Shown here: piece by piece, positions 16,970 to 28,727 of the stretch
How positions within the stretch are numbered: position 1 is the first letter of the stretch
Layout: each line of letters starts with the position of its first letter
NCBI RefSeq assembly: GCF_019279795.1
Contig: NC_056732.1
Location: 179,059,191-179,123,190, forward strand
Origin: Protopterus annectens
Lineage: Eukaryota > Chordata > Ceratodontiformes > Protopteridae
Direction of reading: 5' to 3'
DNA: 64,000 bases
Translations under genes and position numbers: made by a program
The notes under the pieces: model-generated
What the model was told of the DNA's origin: nothing
The model's database searches: none
Seen by the model: only the letters and a program-made list of their open reading frames with translations

Positions 16970-19560
16970 GTATCACAAGGGATAAGAAACTAAGAGTAAT
17001 GCTACTCAATGCCAGAAGTCTAAACCTCAAGATGCACGCACTCGAAACTCTCCTTAGCATGGAGAACATAGATATCTGTGCAGTAACAGAAACCTGGTTC
17101 AAGGCTCCCGAGAGCACCCCACCACTACCAGGTTATACCTCATACCATGCTTTTCGGCCCCAAAACTTGGACTGAACCACAAAAGGAGGGGGAGTATCAA
17201 TGTTCGTCAAAGATACCCACACCTCCAGGTTGGTGGCACAGCACAAAGCATCAGAGACTATCCATGTGCAACTAACAGTGGGTAAAACTGACTTCCAGTT
17301 TATAGCCTGCTACAGACCACCCTCCCAAACCCAGGAACCCCACTCAGCCTTCCTGAGAACACTGGAAAATATGAAGGTCTCTCCAATCACCATTATATTG
17401 GGCGACTTCAACTACCAAACATAGACTGGGAGCATTACTCTAGCTCCAACACCCTAGCCCAAAGGTTCCTAGAATTTATAAACTCAAATGCTATGGAACA
17501 ACTTGTTACCACTCCCACAAGAGGGGAAAACATACTGGACCTGATCATCACCAACATGGGGATTCTATGCTCCAGACCAGAAGTGTATCCCTCACTGGTA
17601 AGATCAGACCATAAACTAATCTCACTGGATATTCACATCCCGACCCCACTCCCTGCCCAGAAAACCACAGTGAAAAACTTCTCTAAAGCAAATTTCACAC
17701 TCCTGAAAACCGAGGTGGAATCCTTCAAAGCCCCCAGGCCTGTGGAAAATACGGCCCAGACCGCAGAATCCTTTATAAACGCATTCTATGAACACCTTCA
17801 GGAATGCATGGATCATGCAATACCAAATAAAACCAAGACCCAATCCTCCAAAGGCAGACGTCCTGTCTGGTGGACCCCAGCCATAAACAAACTATACAAT
17901 AGAAGGAGGAAGCTACTACATGATAGAGCAAAATCCCAAAAAGGGAAGGCACCTCAGATCAGTATTAGCAAAAAACTACGGGCACTCATAAAATCGTCTA
18001 AGACCAGCTTCGAGAGAAAAATTGCACAGGACACTAAGGATAATCACAAGGCTTTCTTTAGTTATGTTAGGAACCTGGGTGGGAATTCCCAGATATGCTC
18101 AGAATTAGTCCAAAATGACAAAAAATACACTGAACCCACAGACACTGCCAACATCCTAGCTGACCGGTTCAGCGCAAACTCCCCCCCCCCCCACCAAAAG
18201 GGCAAATATCTATCCCAGCAGAGTGCTGCCCCACTGACATCTCAGATGCTCAGGTAAGAGCTGCCCTCTCTAAAGCAAAAAACAGAGCATCAATGGGACC
18301 AGACGGTGTCCCGGGCTGCGTCCTACATGAACTCCAAGAAGAGCTAAACCCAAACCTAAAACTACTGTTCAATCTCAGCCTTACTACAGGATATGTACCG
18401 AAGGAGTGGCGTACAGCAACAGTTTTCCCTCTCCACAAAGGTGGTGCCTCAACGGATCCTGGAAACTATTGCCCCATAAGCCTGACTAGCTTGGTCTGCA
18501 AAGCTATGGAAAGGATCATCATGGACCTCATAAATAAAGATATTGGGGACCTACAGACACTGGATCCTACCCAGCTGGGTTTGTTAAAGGCAGATCCTGC
18601 CTCTTAAACCTGGTCAATTTCTTTGAAACAGTCACCAAGGCCATTGACGAGGGGAATGTGGTCCACACAGTCTACCTGGACCTCGCAAAAGCCTTCGATA
18701 CAATACCCCACTCGGGCATTATAGATAAGCTCACCAGCTTAAATATAAACCCCTATGTCACTAGATGGGTTGGAAACTGGCTCAAGGACAGAACCCACAT
18801 GGTTAGAATTACTAGAGCAATGTCAGACTCCAAACCAGTTACAAGTGGCGTCCCACAAGGCTCAGTCCTGGGACCTCTCTTGTTCGGTATATATTTCTCT
18901 GAGGTACAGGCCAACACGGAAGGACTGTGGCTGACAAAGTTCGCAGATGACTGCAAACTGGGCGCCATAATAGACTCTCCAGTCGACACAAGCATCCTCC
19001 AAAAGGGCCTCATAGAAACAGACAACTGGTGCCAGAGCCATGGCCTCAAGCTAAACGCCAAAAAGTTTATAGTCATCCCCTTTGGCAAAAACAAAGTGCC
19101 CACAAATTACCACATAGGTGGTAATCCATCAAGTACAGAAGAAGTAATTGGGGACCTGGGGACCCAAGTTGATAGCAATCTCTCATTTGACAACCACGTG
19201 GCCAAAGTGGTTAGAAAAACATTTTATATAGCCCACCTAATCATGAAGGGATTCACATCTAGATCAGGGGAGGTCATCGTGCCTCTTTACTCATCCCTCA
19301 TCAGGCCCATAATTGAGTACACTGCCCCTTTTGGGATGTACCTTACCAGACACCTGCAGCAACTGGAAAGACCCCAAAAGTACCTCACCAAGAGGATCAA
19401 AGGGCTCAAACAGATGCCATATGCTGCCCGATTAAAGAAACTCCAGCTCTACTCAGTGGCATACCGCCTGCTCAGAGGCGATCTGTGCCTGACGTATAAA
19501 GCCATGTCCAACCCGGAATTAATGGACATGCTGCACCTCAGAAAATCCAAATCCCATTGA
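16966..19560 (+). pseudogene. CR1 ORF2: APE endonuclease and reverse transcriptase
   Basis: Follows ORF1 almost without a gap. Endonuclease blocks: LLNARSLN, TETWFK, IILGDFN and VRSDHKLISLDI. RT blocks: NRASMGPDGVPG, WRTATVFPLHKGG, GNYCPISLTS, motif A YLDLAKAFDTIPH, motif B SGVPQGSVLGPLLF and motif C KFADDCKLGA, then HGLKLNAKK and the C-terminal TQR/LTKRIKGLKQ region. Defects: a TGA near 17173, and frameshifts near 17424 (after GDFN), at the C run near 18181-18192 and near 18590. Both endonuclease and RT active-site residues survive, so inactivation appears recent. Confidence 0.88.
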
Positions 19561-19899
19561 GCTACGCGCTCAAGAGACTTGAACCTCAGCAGTGAAATAG
19601 GACATGCTGGTGGGACAGATTCATAACCCAGAGGCTCCCTTCACTCTGGAATAAAATCCCAGTCCAGGTTAGGCAGAGTCCCTCATTGACTCTCTTCAAG
19701 AGGAATCTTGATGAGTGGATGGGAGATCGTAGGTTTACCCCGGGTATCACTTCTGTGTCACTGTTAGACAGAGGCACAGTATACTAACCTCAAAAAAGGG
19801 CATAGCAAAATTAATTTAAAATGGGTGGCGAAAGCTAAACACACTCTGGTTAGGCTTATAAATGCCATAGGGCAGATACCCTAGTATGAACCTATGAAC
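19561..19899 (+). other. CR1 3' UTR
   Basis: Non-coding tail, about 95% similar by eye to 50515-50865. It encodes the end of the conserved LPSLWNKIP/EWMGDR block in a shifted frame near its start and ends with TATGAACC plus TATGAAC, the short terminal direct repeat typical of CR1. Confidence 0.8.
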
Positions 19900-19937
19900 T
19901 ATTTATAGATATATACATATAAAATATATACTTATTA

Positions 19938-20000
<63 letters not shown>

Positions 20001-20018
20001 CACACACACACACATATA
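19938..20018. repeat. TA then CA microsatellite
   Basis: Long TA tract followed by TACACATACACACACA, beginning 40 bp after the CR1 3' end. Confidence 0.97.
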
Positions 20019-20054
20019 TCAATCACACAATGGAGTCATACTGCAGCACCATGC

Positions 20055-20130
20055 TTCTTAACCTCTTACTGCAAGAATGCTGGCCAATGGTTGTGAAAAT
20101 GGGGGGACAATGGGCCAAACCTAGGGACAT
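20055..20130 (+). repeat. Dispersed repeat family A, copy 1
   Basis: Shares CCTCTTACTGCA, CAAGAATGCTGGCC and GGGGGACAATGGGCC with other copies at 21240-21315, 26480-26570 and 42670-42755, in the same order. Class unknown. Confidence 0.4.
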
Positions 20131-22065
20131 AACGTAAATATTGGTCTTATAAATGCATGTTGCGAGAGTAACCAGCTGGTTTCAGCATACATGTTCTGAA
20201 GAATGAGAGTACAGAAAATGTAATGTAGGTCAATGCCTACTGACAGAAATCCTGACATCACACTGATGTACCAGAGAAATAAAATTAAGGACTGTGTGGA
20301 ACAGACCAGAAATATGAGCAATAAACCTGGACATTCTGAGACAATCAGGCCAGTTGAGAGGTATGCTCAGAACCTCTTGGTGCAACAAATCTGGACCAAG
20401 CCTGACAAAGTGGGTGGTGGAAGCATAGGGACAATCTCAAATACTGGAGTAGATAAGCTGAGACAGTTGCTGCAGTAACACACTCCTTTCTGTTCAAACA
20501 TATATTGATTGATATAGCACAAGTACAAAAAACAATTACTTCCCACTAGTCAGTGACTTAAATCCCCACAGCATCCCACTGATGTGTCAGAAGTACACAA
20601 CACATACAGAGGCCAGGCAACAGTACATCCCACAACTATCTGAACATAACATCACAGTAGGGAAACTACACTGACTGCTAGCCATGTCACCAAGCACCGT
20701 CTAAACTACAGCCAGACTGACAACAATAACCCAAATCCGCTATGGGGAATTACACATTTGTAAAGGTATCAGGCACTACAGGGATGTAACAGCACTGAAA
20801 AACAGACACCAATGTGAAAGTGCATACCCACAACCAAACCCACCACAGTCAGTCACATACTTGTAAGCCAAATGAACAATAGAGTACAGGGACTGTGTGA
20901 ACAAAACCATCAGCATGTTTGACACTCACACATTTCCCCTACATATACTGGCCCAGTTCACAGTGTAGTATGATGCCTGACCGTGGTACAGGACATGTCT
21001 CAGTCTACCCCTACCCCCCCTCCCTACACAGGGCAAATAACATTCACAATACACTGCTACAAAATCCTGACAGTCTGTCAACAATCGCCAGAAATACACA
21101 GACCTCCCAACTGTACAGAGTCCAACAGAATGTCCAGGCTTTGTCCTCATATACAAGCCCTCTTACACATAACATGTCTGGCAGTTTGATACATCGCTGG
21201 GATGACATCAGGAATTACATCACTAAATGATGTACCTTATCTATCCACCTCTTACTGCATGACATCTGCACAAAGCCTGACATACTTGGGGACAGAGGTC
21301 CAAACACAGGGGCATTATTAACATACTGCTGTTATAAATGGAGAAAGTTGCGGTTGTAACATATCTGTTTTGCGGGAAATGAAGTTAGAGACAAATGGAT
21401 GTTACCATTTACTGACTCGAAATTCAGTGGCACACACTGTGGATTGCAAAGACAAAAAATGTGCAACACCAAATAGGAGTCCAAACTCTGGCCAGTCTGC
21501 AGACAGCCCTACAGTTGAGAGTTATGTCAGCTACACAATACTGTCAGACTTAAAATCATGCAGAACAGCCATATCCACACAGACCCTGTCAAACTAATAT
21601 TACTTCAAATGTACAACAGCAATTCTTACATTCTATCCCTATGTCTGGACCATTCTCCCCCAGTTTGCTAGTGTGTCTCTACAGTGTTTGTTGTAAAAAG
21701 TATTTCCAAATACCCTCTGTGATGCTGTTTGTCAAACATCTCCATGAAGTCCTCCTCACAAGCAAGGAAAAGGGGCAAAACCCACACAAAGTACTCAGTT
21801 GTAGGAGTGTTTCCGTGCAATTGGCTATTGTAATGATACCACAGCTGTCCTACATGCAATTAGCAAGTTTGGGACTCCAACTGATGCACAGGCCATCAGC
21901 TGCTCGTGAGGATTGCCTAACAAAGGCATGCTGATGTGTATGCAAAACAGATGTATACTCTACATCCTGGAAAAAGAGACAGAGAGCAAGAGAAACAGAC
22001 TGGGGGGGGGGCAGCAAGCAGGATATAACCACCTACACATGCAAAAAAAGTATGTCAAACAAGTA
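20131..22065. other. Repeat-derived DNA without recognised genes
   Basis: No reading frame with recognisable motifs. 20240-20400 resembles 28290-28440 (TGATGTACCAGA/TAATGTATCAGA, GTGGAACAGACCAGAAATATGAGC/GTGGAACTGACCAAACATATGAGC, GGACATTCTGAG/AGACATTCAGCA). 21240-21315 is another copy of dispersed repeat family A. The remainder looks like old transposon non-coding ends, with CTGACA-rich text on this strand. Confidence 0.4.
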
Positions 22066-22446
22066 AGCATGTAAGAGTCTATATCACATCAAACTTGTAA
22101 AAGTTCGAACGATGTAATATAGAACCCAAAAGTCTGAAACTGCACAATAATGAACACACAGAACAGTGATTCTTTTTCCCCGGCGGGGGGGACCTTAAAT
22201 TAAAACTAAAGTGTGGGGCTTCGCCCCCACACCCTACTTAAATATACCAACTCTAAGATCGCACCACAGTGGAGGAAACCGCAAAGCCCCAAACACGGCC
22301 CACCGATTTTTTTCCCCTGGTGGGGGGTGGCGGGGGGGGTCGATGTGCTGTGGTTTCACTATTTTTGTGTTTCGGACTTTTGAATTCGATATTACATCGT
22401 TCAAACTTATACAAGTTCGACGATGTGATATAGACCCAGCATGTAA
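22066..22446. mobile_element. Mutator-type MITE, 363 bp, perfect 9-bp target duplication
   Basis: The element is 22075-22437. The flanks are AGCATGTAA on both sides (22066-22074 and 22438-22446). The ends read GAGTCTATATCACATC and its complement-related GATGTGATATAGACCC, with TIRs of about 55 bp including CAAACTTGTAAAAGTTCG. The core has G-rich and C-rich tracts (22175-22220 and 22316-22342) that could pair. Same terminal motif and duplication length as the MITEs at 4097 and 34864, but a different interior. Confidence 0.85.
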
Positions 22447-22974
22447 TGGACTACAGCAGGGGGTATGTAATAATGGGAAATAGGAAGTTTAACATATATG
22501 TCTCAACAAGACTTGCTGTACTGATATATTGCTGATCAGAACCAATGGCCATAGCATCTGTATGCAGTGACATGGAATACAGCTCAGGCACCTCAGTCAT
22601 CCCAGGAAAGAATGGCTCACATATGACTACTACTGGAGTGTGTTGAACAATACTGAGTGTGACAATGCTAGGGCAGCTACACGGATGTCGCACATAGCCA
22701 TATGTTACATGTGACTATAACTATGATATACATGTTTGCATCAGAAATGTGTGGGACCTATACAGGGTATCTGCATAGTGAAATACTGTTGCAGCTGTGT
22801 GTGTTGACCTGCATGTGATATACTGAGCTCATACCATTCAACTGTTCAGTGTTATGCACACTGACCATATGTATGCCTTATATTTGTATTTATTTACTCA
22901 AAAAAAAAAAAAAAAAAAAAGAGTTGGGTTACGTCTGGCAAATAATTTGAAACCTGTGAACACTGACATCACAA
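22447..22974. other. No recognised gene; poly-A tract
   Basis: No coding or repeat motif recognised, apart from a run of about 21 A at 22900-22920. Confidence 0.5.
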
Positions 22975-22979
22975 CATCT

Positions 22980-23765
22980 TCTCCTCTTTCTGTTGGCTGT
23001 TCCTGTTAGAGGTCATCACAGCAGATTATCTGTCTCCATGTCTTCCAGTCCTCTGCATCCTGCTCCGTCACACCAACCACCTGCATGTCCGCTATCACCA
23101 CATCCATACACCTTATTCTAGGCCTTCCTCTATTCCTCTTAAATGGCAGCCTCACCCTTTCCCAAATATACTAAGCATACCTCCTCATCACATGTCCACA
23201 CCAACACAATCATGCCACTCTCTGGCTTTGTCCCCAAGCCGTCCAACCTGGCCTGACCCCCTAACATACATATTCCTAATCCTGTCCACCCTCATCACAC
23301 CCAGCACAAATCTTATCATTAACTGTGGTATGTCCAGCTCTGACTCCTGCCTTTTTTCAATGCCAGTATCTACAACCCATACAACATACTTGTCTCACTA
23401 CCCGCTTGTAGAACTTCCCCTATCACTTTTAATGATAATTGCCTGTCACAAATCACCCCAGACACTCTTCTACACTAACCGCATCCTGCCTGTACTCTCT
23501 TCTCCACCTTTCCCCCATACTCGCCATTACTCTGAACAGCTGTACCCGACTGACACACAGCCATACCCCCCTTACATCTGGTCTCTAGCATACATAATAT
23601 ATCCACCTTTCCTCTGTCCATCATATCATTTAGCTCTGACCACATACCAGTTATACTCGCAACATTAAAAGTTCCTACCATCACTACCACACTCCTAGCC
23701 TTTATCCTCTCTGTCTGCCATATGAGCATCGGACATCTCCCGGGGTTTGTCTGTGAATGCAATGG
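22980..23765 (-). mobile_element. RTE-type LINE, internally deleted
   Basis: On the minus strand the high end (23762-23560) encodes the start of an APE endonuclease (MVGTFNVASITG, MMDRGKVDILCMLETRCKG), as in RTE elements. The low end (about 23460-22985) encodes the RTE C-terminus (MDVVIADMQVVGVTEQDAEDW and upstream KKGRSQS-type text). The centre of endonuclease and nearly all of RT are missing, so the two ends lie about 100 bp apart. The last 40 bases resemble the 3' tail of the SINEs at 23952, 30937 and 46368. It has stops and frameshifts and is non-autonomous. Confidence 0.72.
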
Positions 23766-23951
23766 CTACTGTACTACCAAATGACATGTGTGTGTGTTAC
23801 AGCAATATGAAGAACGTGTCACTAATCATGGCCCAGAGCCCACCATGTACGTGCAGCATTCTCCAGATGTTCTGCCCTAACAGGTTGACAGGAATGACTG
23901 GGCAGCAAGAGTGTAATTACAGTGTGGCATACTGAAATAGAACTGAAATGT

Positions 23952-24136
23952 TGTGTCTTTTGGCTTTTCCCGGTTAGGGGTCACCACAGCGGAACTTCGG
24001 TCTGCTAATGATCGGCAGTAGATTTTTACGTGCCGAGCTGCCGGCCCTGATGCACAACCTTCAACGAAGGTACGCCCATTCACGCATGCCTCCACACAGA
24101 AGATGCTCTAGCTGAGAATCGAACAGGACAGCGTCT
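23952..24136 (-). mobile_element. tRNA-derived SINE, 5' truncated (copy 1)
   Basis: Minus-strand SINE matching 30937-31164 and 46368-46626. It retains the body (TACGCCCATTCACGCATG, TTTTTACGTGCCGAG) and the tail (CCGGTTAGGGGTCACCACAGC on this strand) but lacks the tRNA-like head. Confidence 0.8.
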
Positions 24137-24539
24137 TACGAAATGTATAGCAGGTATTACCTGTGCATATGTATGTATGTATGTATGAATAGGTGTACCT
24201 GGCTACCTCATAACGACTGACATGGGATGCAAACAGTCAGGTAAATAAGCTGTACATGCCATACATGTGTGTAATCAGTTTCTGTGCATCCAGCAGAGTT
24301 ACACTTCTACAGCTAATGGTTGTTGCATTGCCCTGACACAGATATGGGTACTAGAATAAGCGTATCATGTTGAAATTGGAGAGGTGTCCAACTGTGTTAT
24401 GACCTTATGTCCATGCCTACTGCAAAAGATATATGACCACCCACATAACTGTATGGCCTTAGCAAGACCCTACTTATGAAACCTGTCTTCACCAAAGTAG
24501 AGTGATCCCCTTTGCTGGACAGCAGCAATGCACAAAGCA

Positions 24540-25110
24540 CATAATGGGATGCTAAATTGGCTGTACAGGGCAAAGCAGGAGCAGACACCAACTGGGCAGC
24601 ATGTCAACCTTTGTCTGTACAAGCATATTAGGTCACAGGTGGCGTACTGTAAGGCTAACAAGAACTACACACCCACTAAGGACAATCACAAGGTTATCTT
24701 CACATATGTATGCAGTCTCAGATGCAACACAACACACCCTGTAATAGTGGTTGATCACACCATAGCCAACCTTCTGCAGACAGGTGTAGGGCAAACATCA
24801 CCCCCCCCTGGCTCACCATCAGTATAGGTGGCTATGCACAGCACACGCACCCCTCCCGTCATCATCATGGATCAAGTGCAGACTGCCTAATCAAGGTTAA
24901 CAAAAGCAGGTTCCCTTGGGGCCTGTAAACAGTCCTGTCTGCATCCTACATGAAACCAACCATATCCTTCCAGCATCATTACACACTGTATGCAAGCAAA
25001 ACCTGAGCTCCATTGACATCCCATCTGCAAGGAACACGGCCACTGTCAACCCTCTACACAAATGTGAACGATGAATGGGGGTTTATGCAATGTACTGGCC
25101 CTCATTTTGG
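24540..25110 (+). pseudogene. Decayed CR1 ORF2 fragment
   Basis: Translated pieces match the CR1 ORF2 at 17.9-18.5 kb in order: KDNHKVIFTYVCSLRCN (KDNHKAFFSYVRNLGGN), DHTIANLLQTGVGQTSPPP (the linker), a segment matching AQVRAALSKAKNRASMGPDG, and NTATV-PLHK (WRTATVFPLHK). Many stops and frameshifts. Older than the 14.9-19.9 kb copy and of a different subfamily. Confidence 0.6.
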
Positions 25111-25379
25111 GGGGGGGGGGGAAGACATGACACATCAGGGCCAGGAGTACAGTGCACATTCATACAGTGCTGCTAGGTATAGGGGGTATGATGTGCATCT
25201 AAGTGGTGGGTAATGATAGGCAATATTTATGTGCTGGCCCTGTAAAGAACCCTGGGCAATGTCAGATGTCCTGTGATGAGTTTCCCAGTTTGTCTTCCAG
25301 GTGCCATGCAAAGACAACCATGTTACACTGCTGAGAGGACAGTGGCCATCATAGAAGCCGTGATTGCATAGTACTCCAT

Positions 25380-25720
25380 CCTTTTCAGACGTAGTTGGCA
25401 AAATCTACAGGAGCGGAATACCCTCTGGAATGAGCTAGTCCACAGAGTGAACATTTTGGCCCACCATGGACGAAATTATGATCAGGTCAGGCATAGAGCG
25501 ACTGACCTGATACATACAGCCCAGCAAAGGGCTGCTGTAGTTGCGAGGGATTGTACCGCTACCAGTGGAGTCTGGGCACACAGGCCCCACTTACGGCAAC
25601 GGAGGAGCTCCTTGTCAACCTTGGGGTAGCCCTTACACAACCTCAAACACAGCAAACACCAGTCATGCAGGTGGGTGTCACCAAGACAACAGGTGAGGAG
25701 CGTCCAGGTAAGGCCAAAGT
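25380..25720 (+). pseudogene. Myb/SANT-like fragment of a Harbinger-type element
   Basis: Reads LWNELVHRVNILAHHGRNYDQVRHRATDLIHTAQQRAAVV then, after a frame change, TATEELLVNLGVAL. The pattern (LW-E-L--RVN, QVR-R--DL, K/QQRAA, then a TATEEL tail) is that of the Myb/SANT-like partner of Harbinger transposases, corresponding to the C-terminal side of the piece at 6243-6560. Frameshifted and without a start. Confidence 0.5.
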
Positions 25721-25874
25721 GCACAACAATGTAATGAGGAAGCTGTTAAACTGTCTTCCATAGAGTGTCCAGATGCATATGTAAGTGCTAAAATGGATTA
25801 GTGGGTGGGGTTAAGCAATGCACACAAGCACACATATATGGTGAAGGACAGCAAATTGTAGAATACCATAGTGT

Positions 25875-26118
25875 TGAAGTAAACCTCTGGGTACAGGGCA
25901 CAGCACTAGTCAACAATAATACATGATTTTATTTATTGTGACTGTAAATGACCAAAACGAGTAAGACAGTTAAAAGTCTCTGAATGGTCAGGGAAAGCGC
26001 TTGATACTACTTTCTTATTTTAAATGTCTTACTCATTTTGGCCATTTACAGTCATAATAAATATAATCACTTATTATTGTTGACTGCTGCCATGTCCTGT
26101 ACCCTGACGTTTACTTCA
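25875..26118. mobile_element. Foldback-type MITE, 244 bp
   Basis: Two arms of about 95 bp that are reverse complements with scattered mismatches: TGAAGTAAAC, GGGTACAGGGCACAGC, GTCAACAATAAT, GACTGTAAATGACCAAAACGAGTAAGACA on the left and their counterparts on the right. Only about 50 bp of loop. No clear target duplication and no coding capacity. Confidence 0.8.
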
Positions 26119-26469
26119 GATCTGGTTTATTTTTCAGTTTTATATTCGTAATACAGTGTGTACTGTACTTGAGCAGAAATGTAGCACTCATCTTGTACCA
26201 ATACCAAATGTGAATCTGCTGACAATACCTCTCCCTCACAACTACATAGGTACCTCTGGTCTGCACATGGGACAGCAGCCTGCAGGTGGTAAGTATGGGA
26301 TTTTCCTGTTGCGGCTCACCAGTACCCCAGGGATGTTAAGGTCATGCATGTGATCATGCACACAACTGTGACACTCTGCCATATGGCAATATCTGCATGT
26401 TGACTTGTGGTGGTGTTTACTGCATTGCATCACAATGGTCAACACAGGGGCCTATTTTTAGGAGATGTC

Positions 26470-26580
26470 ACATATTTGTAGCCTACCTCACAACCTGTCA
26501 TTGCAGGACATCTGGACAAAGACTGACAAAATTGTTGGACAGAGGTCCAAAACTAGAGCCATATTGTGTAAAATAGTGTA
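26470..26580 (+). repeat. Dispersed repeat family A, copy
   Basis: CCTCACAACCTGTCATTGC, AGGACATCTGGACAAAG, CTGACAAAATTGTTGGACAG and AGGTCCAAAACTAG match 21240-21315 and 42670-42755. It ends just before the Tc1 element. Confidence 0.5.
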
Positions 26581-26593
26581 AAATAATGTTATA

Positions 26594-28210
26594 CGGTGCA
26601 TACAAATGGTGTACACACCTGTTATAATGCCAGGTATTTGTGGTATACAATAATGAGAGCACAACAGACAATTTCAAAATCCAGCCAACCTTTCATGTGA
26701 CCTATAACCTGTACAATTAAACTGTAAAGCAAACAAAGCTGTTAGGGGAACAATTATGACACAATCATACAACAACCTAGATGTATGTGTGTGCACAAGC
26801 TGAAGCTAATACTGTGTTGACATACTATTTTAGTTGTATCGAAAGCTGCATCTTATTGGGTACACGTCTGCCATCAATTACAGAGACTCTGATTAACAGC
26901 AAATAACTGTCAGCTGTACTATCAGGATTATCCAAACATATACCCAGTTGCCTGCTACAGCAACAGCCATGGTTTGCATACAGCTGATGAAGCTGCTAAC
27001 GGATGACATTTCTGAGATGCATCAGCCTGGAGAAGGGTACCAAAACACTTCCATAGCATTGCATATACCATGGAACACAGTGCAGACAGTCGTCAAAAGG
27101 TGAGGTGGTGAAAATATGGGGCTACAATGACATTGTGAAGGAGTGGACATCCCTCCAAATTCTATGAGGATACATCACCATAACTGGCCAGGGAGGCTGC
27201 CAGGAGCCCTACAGCAACAGTGAAGGAGTAGGAGAAATCTCTGGCAAGTACTGGGTGTATACTATATGCGAAAACAATCTTCCGCGGTCTCCATATGTCT
27301 TGACTATAGGGTAAGGTTGGAAGATGGCAGACGTTCCTCACAACAAACAATATCTAGGCCTGGATAAAGTGTGAAAACAATACATCAGGTCTTCAAAGAG
27401 CAAGTGGGAAAATGTGTTATGGTCATATGGTATCAAGGTTGAACTCTTTGGCCACAATCCTGACAGGTTTGTCTGGCACAATAACACCACTGTCCATCAT
27501 CACAAAAACACCACCCTCACAATGAAGCATGGTGATTGACGTGTCCTGCTTTGGGGTTGCTGTTCACATGCTGGAACTGGGGCTGTAGCAAAGTAGGAGG
27601 GGAATTATGAACAGTTCCCAACACTGGTCCCTTGTGGCTCCATTCCTTCTGGTGTTTGCCACATAGCTGTGGATGGAGAAGGAGCCCACCTTTCCACACA
27701 ACAATGGCCCAAACTAAACTATACATCCAAATCAACACAAGGATGGCTTCACCAGAACACATGAGATGTTCTGCAATGGCCCAGCCGAAGCCCACACCTA
27801 CATTCAATACAAAATATGCAGGGTGACCTGAAGAGGGCAGTGCACAGGAGAAGCACTTGCAATCTGACAGAGTTGGAGCTGTTTTGCAAGGAAGAGTGTG
27901 CAAACATTGGCAAGTCAATATGTGCAATGCTGAAGGACACCTTCCCAAGACGACTGAATGCTGTGATTAAATCATAAAGTGCTTTAACACAGGATTACTT
28001 TAAGGGTGCACACACTCATGCAACCAGCCTATTGCACCTATTTCATTTACCATATGTTACCCGTAACTGAAGTGTATGTTCTTCAGTTGGACTGCACAGG
28101 TTGTCATATGAAATGAGGGAAATGTTATGACCCGATTTCTGAGGTCTCATGTGATTGATCATAAAATCCTGGCATGTTAACAGGGGTGTGTACACGTACT
28201 ATATCCACTG
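26594..28210 (+). mobile_element. Tc1-type transposon, complete ends, 1617 bp
   Basis: The ends are inverted repeats: CGGTG then TGTACACACCTGTTATAATGCC on the left and the matching complement at 28140-28210 on the right. TA dinucleotides flank both sides (26592-26593, 28211-28212), as in Tc1/mariner. The length is normal for Tc1. It contains a decayed plus-strand transposase. Numerous stops show an old insertion. Confidence 0.8.
26970..27980 (+). pseudogene. Tc1 transposase, decayed
   Basis: Ordered matches to Tc1 transposase: a helix-turn-helix piece (IPWNTVQTVVKR), KVELFGHNPDRFVW, LTMKHGD then LLWGCCSHAGTGA, LKRAVHRRSTCNLTELELFCKEEC and KDTFPRRLNAVIKS. The first catalytic Asp block (normally SDETKVELFG) and the second (DNDPKHT) are both altered, and several stops interrupt it. 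Inactive. A DDE transposase of this family would cut and paste the element at TA sites. Confidence 0.8.
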
Positions 28211-28676
28211 TAAGCTTGGGAAGTCATTTGAGTAACCAGCTTTGTTTTGATATGCATGTACTGCAGGTTATGCAGTCTGCACCTCAAATTACGACATTAA
28301 TTAGTGGCACCAATCCACAAGTCATGTCAGTAATGTATCAGACAAACACAGCAGTTATGTGGAACTGACCAAACATATGAGCCACATATCTAGACATTCA
28401 GCAAAACTCTGTACAGTCAGGAGGTATTTCTGTAGGAGTTGCTACAGTGCTATACAGGTGAACAATAATGTTTACATGGGTGCAGTGTGTGTTAGGTTAA
28501 GGCCCATCGCCTACTAACACCACTCACGTATCCCAGAGGTGTATATTAGTAGTAACATTACATGGAAAGAGCTCCACTGCATGATGCTGAGGGTCTGTCC
28601 AGAGTGTGTAGGTTACTGTCTGACTGTGTGTCGTGAATGTCACCAGCTGGCTTATATATATATACATATATATATA

Positions 28677-28727
<51 letters not shown>

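Larger units (their letters stand above)
14914..19899 (+). mobile_element. CR1-type LINE, nearly full length
   Basis: A plus-strand LINE of about 5 kb: three 5' monomers (14914-15660), leader (15661-16036), esterase-type ORF1, endonuclease/RT ORF2 and a 3' UTR ending in TATGAACCTATGAAC. An ORF1 with an SGNH esterase domain and a short direct repeat at the 3' end both fit CR1. ORF2 has one TGA and three frameshifts, so the copy is inactive but fairly young. The 3' end is repeated at 50508-50865. An AT/CA microsatellite follows directly. Confidence 0.88.

Noticed and set aside
22900..22920. Poly-A tail of the RTE fragment
   Set aside because: The RTE is on the minus strand, so its tail would appear as T on this strand; the A run is unrelated.
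23192..23668. 158-codon plus-strand frame
   Set aside because: It is the reverse complement of RTE-type LINE coding sequence; the minus-strand reading carries the recognisable endonuclease and RT text.
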